The notes under the pieces were generated by a model, which saw only the letters and a program-made list of their open reading frames with translations, made no database searches and had not been told where the DNA came from. Shown here in pieces: positions 7,345 through 8,686 of a DNA stretch of 8,686 nt (positions within the stretch are counted from its first letter, which is position 1; the number at the start of each line of letters is the position of its first letter). The stretch is from an uncultured Roseburia sp. (GTDB lineage: Bacteria > Bacillota > Clostridia > Lachnospirales > Lachnospiraceae): positions 1-8,686 of the forward strand of contig CAKRCJ010000077.1 of the NCBI GenBank assembly GCA_934307185.1. The letters are read 5' to 3'. The position numbers and the translations under genes are program-made.

Positions 7345-7346
7345 TT

Positions 7347-7360
7347 AAGTTTATAAACTT
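7347..7360. promoter_or_regulatory. 14-bp perfect palindrome next to the large gene's -35
   Basis: AAGTTTATAAACTT is a gapless perfect palindrome starting 2 bp upstream of the leftward -35. Its centre is 21.5 bp from the centre of the spacer palindrome, about two helical turns, placing both on the same DNA face. AT-only palindromes arise easily in AT-rich intergenic DNA, so the operator interpretation is tentative. Confidence 0.4.
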
Positions 7361-7409
7361 TTTATATTTTCCCAAAATGCCTGATTTTTCTTTTGTTTCT
7401 CTCGCATTG

Positions 7410-7436
7410 TTAGCACTCATTTAAAAAGAGTGCTAA
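7410..7436. promoter_or_regulatory. CIRCE element (HrcA operator)
   Basis: TTAGCACTC (7410-7418), 9 nt, GAGTGCTAA (7428-7436): a perfect match to the CIRCE inverted repeat bound by the heat-shock repressor HrcA. It ends 7 bp upstream of the -35 of the htpG promoter and lies 65 bp upstream of the leftward promoter's -35, so htpG is the obvious target. Placement upstream of the -35, rather than in the leader, is not the usual CIRCE arrangement. Confidence 0.95.
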
Positions 7437-7443
7437 TTTTCTA

Positions 7444-7472
7444 TTGACTTTTGATTACAAGGGTTATAAAAT
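7444..7472 (+). promoter_or_regulatory. Sigma-A-type promoter of htpG
   Basis: TTGACT (7444-7449), a 17-nt spacer, then TAAAAT (7467-7472). Each hexamer differs from consensus at one position. The start would be about 7479-7480, giving a leader of some 65 nt. The nearest regulatory element is the CIRCE just upstream, consistent with vegetative sigma factor plus HrcA repression rather than a dedicated heat-shock sigma factor. Confidence 0.8.
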
Positions 7473-7529
7473 CCTATTTATGAAACATATTTGTCGTTAA
7501 ATACTTATTTCTACGGCAATCTATATAAA

Positions 7530-7535
7530 AAGGAG
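7530..7535 (+). promoter_or_regulatory. Ribosome binding site of htpG
   Basis: AAGGAG sits 9 nt upstream of the ATG at 7545 and fixes that codon as the start. The following codons (MAEKHGNLSINSDN) match the usual HtpG N-terminus. Confidence 0.88.
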
Positions 7536-7544
7536 TGTTATATT

Positions 7545-8686
7545 ATGGCTGAAAAACATGGAAATCTTTCAATTAACAGTGATAACCTTTTCCCAATCAT
7601 TAAGAAATGGTTATATTCCGACCACGATATTTTCTATCGTGAATTAATCAGTAATGGCTGTGACGCGATTACAAAATTAAAAAAATTAGATATGATGGGT
7701 GAATACGAATTACCTGCTGACTACAAACCACAAATTCAGGTTATCGTAAACCCGGATGAAAAAACCTTAAAATTCATCGATAACGGTCTTGGAATGACTG
7801 CCGATGAAGTAGAAGAATACATTAACCAGATTGCATTTTCCGGTGCAACTGATTTCATTGAAAAGTACAAGGACAAAGCAAATGATGACCAGATTATCGG
7901 ACACTTCGGTCTCGGTTTCTACTCTGCATTCATGGTAGCTGACCAGGTAACCATCGATACTTTATCTTATCAAAAAGATGCCACACCAGTTCACTGGGCA
8001 TGTGACGGCGGTACTGAGTTTGATATGACAGACGGCATTAAGGAAGGTGTCGGTACTGAAATCACTTTATATTTGAACGAGGACTGTTTAGAGTTTGCCA
8101 ATGAGTACCGTGCAAGAGAAGTCATTGAAAAATACTGCTCTTTCATGCCAACCCCAATCTTCTTATCCAAGGCAAATGCAGAGACAGAATATGAAACAAT
8201 TGATGCAGCCGATAAGTTAGACACAGATACAGTTGTAGAAGAAATCCACGAGGAAGCAAAAACAGAGGAAAAAGAAAACGATAACGGTGAAAAAGAAGTT
8301 GTTGAAGTTTCCCCTGCAAAAGATAAATTAAAAATCGTAAAACGTCCGGTTCCTTTGAATGACACCAATCCATTATGGGCAAAAAATCCAAAAGACTGTA
8401 CCGACGAGGAATACAAAGAATTTTACCGCAAAGTATTCTTAGATTACAAAGAGCCACTGTTCTGGATTCATCTGAACATGGACTATCCATTTAACTTAAA
8501 GGGTATTTTATACTTCCCGAAAATTAATACCGAGTATGACTCTATTGAGGGAACCATTAAGTTATATAACAATCAGGTATTCATCGCAGATAATATTAAA
8601 GAGGTTATCCCTGAATTCTTAATGTTATTAAAAGGTGTGATCGACTGCCCGGATCTTCCACTGAACGTATCCCGTTCCGCTTTACA
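7545..8686 (+). CDS. htpG: Molecular chaperone HtpG (Hsp90), 3' end missing
   Basis: An ATP-dependent dimeric chaperone of the cytoplasm; the first 380 residues are visible and the rest of the middle domain and the dimerisation domain lie past the right edge. The GHKL ATPase domain (about 1-210) has RELISNGCDA with E33 and N37, the nucleotide-binding D79 in DNGLGM, the lid segment INQIAFSGATDF (93-104) and the GHFGLGFYSAFMV loop (119-131). A long acidic, Lys/Glu-rich linker spans about 214-262. The middle domain starts near PLWAKNP (276-282), includes EPLFWIHLNMDYPF and GILYFPK, and ends here at LPLNVSRSAL, whose R377 is the position that contacts the ATP gamma-phosphate in Hsp90s. Wording such as FPIIKKWLYSDHDIF and GHFGLGFYSAFMV resembles Bacteroidetes HtpG more than Bacillus HtpG. 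It is transcribed alone, divergent from the large unknown gene, under a CIRCE-linked promoter, so induction on heat or protein-folding stress through HrcA is expected. Confidence 0.97.
   Translation, partial: MAEKHGNLSINSDNLFPIIKKWLYSDHDIFYRELISNGCDAITKLKKLDMMGEYELPADYKPQIQVIVNPDEKTLKFIDNGLGMTADEVEEYINQIAFSGATDFIEKYKDKANDDQIIGHFGLGFYSAFMVADQVTIDTLSYQKDATPVHWACDGGTEFDMTDGIKEGVGTEITLYLNEDCLEFANEYRAREVIEKYCSFMPTPIFLSKANAETEYETIDAADKLDTDTVVEEIHEEAKTEEKENDNGEKEVVEVSPAKDKLKIVKRPVPLNDTNPLWAKNPKDCTDEEYKEFYRKVFLDYKEPLFWIHLNMDYPFNLKGILYFPKINTEYDSIEGTIKLYNNQVFIADNIKEVIPEFLMLLKGVIDCPDLPLNVSRSAL

Noticed and set aside
7444..7460. CtsR-like TGACTTTTGATT near the htpG -35
   Set aside because: The reverse strand gives AATCAAAAGTCAA, but the heptads are adjacent without the 3-nt spacer and imperfect, so it does not meet the CtsR consensus.
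7991..8490. Two minus-strand frames inside htpG
   Set aside because: They overlap conserved Hsp90 sequence in the coding frame and have no motif or translation signal.

Overview
The window looks like chromosome of a Gram-positive anaerobe of the Clostridia, most likely a motile member of the Lachnospiraceae. The DNA is AT-rich with strong AGGAGG-type ribosome binding sites and TTGACA/TATAAT promoters. It carries a GHKL/LytTR two-component pair, a Cache-type chemoreceptor, a PdaA-like deacetylase of the kind endospore formers use, and an HrcA (CIRCE) operator. The taxonomic placement is inferred from gene style; no marker gene is present.

Layout. Positions 1-1386 (minus strand) hold a two-component operon: a LytTR response regulator followed 2 bp later by a membrane histidine kinase that runs off the left edge. 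It has its own consensus promoter, which starts one base after a 17-bp perfect hairpin terminator. That terminator ends the next minus-strand gene, a 676-residue methyl-accepting chemotaxis protein (1506-3536) whose sensor domain carries the residues of the amino-acid-binding dCache_1 motif. Upstream are a PdaA-like polysaccharide deacetylase (3644-4498) and a 904-residue protein of unknown function (4559-7273). The latter has two zinc ribbons, a long disordered charged middle, a 51-residue tandem helical duplication and a possible PH-like domain. The large gene and the deacetylase are 60 bp apart with no terminator visible between them, so they may be co-transcribed.

The 271-bp divergent region 7274-7544 is the densest regulatory stretch. 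Leftward it holds a TTGAGA-N17-TATAAT promoter for the large gene, with one palindrome in its spacer and another just upstream. Rightward it holds a perfect CIRCE element followed by a TTGACT-N17-TAAAAT promoter for htpG. The htpG gene (Hsp90 chaperone, 7545 to the right edge) lacks its 3' end; its product resembles Bacteroidetes-type HtpG more than the Bacillus form and has a long acidic linker.

How the genes work together. The window is a set of largely independent functions: signal transduction, chemotaxis, envelope modification and heat shock. I see no phage, transposon, CRISPR, tRNA or rRNA. The best candidate for undescribed biology is the 904-residue protein with its palindrome-bearing promoter, divergent from an HrcA-controlled Hsp90 gene. 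Nothing in the sequence proves that it forms a system with its neighbours.
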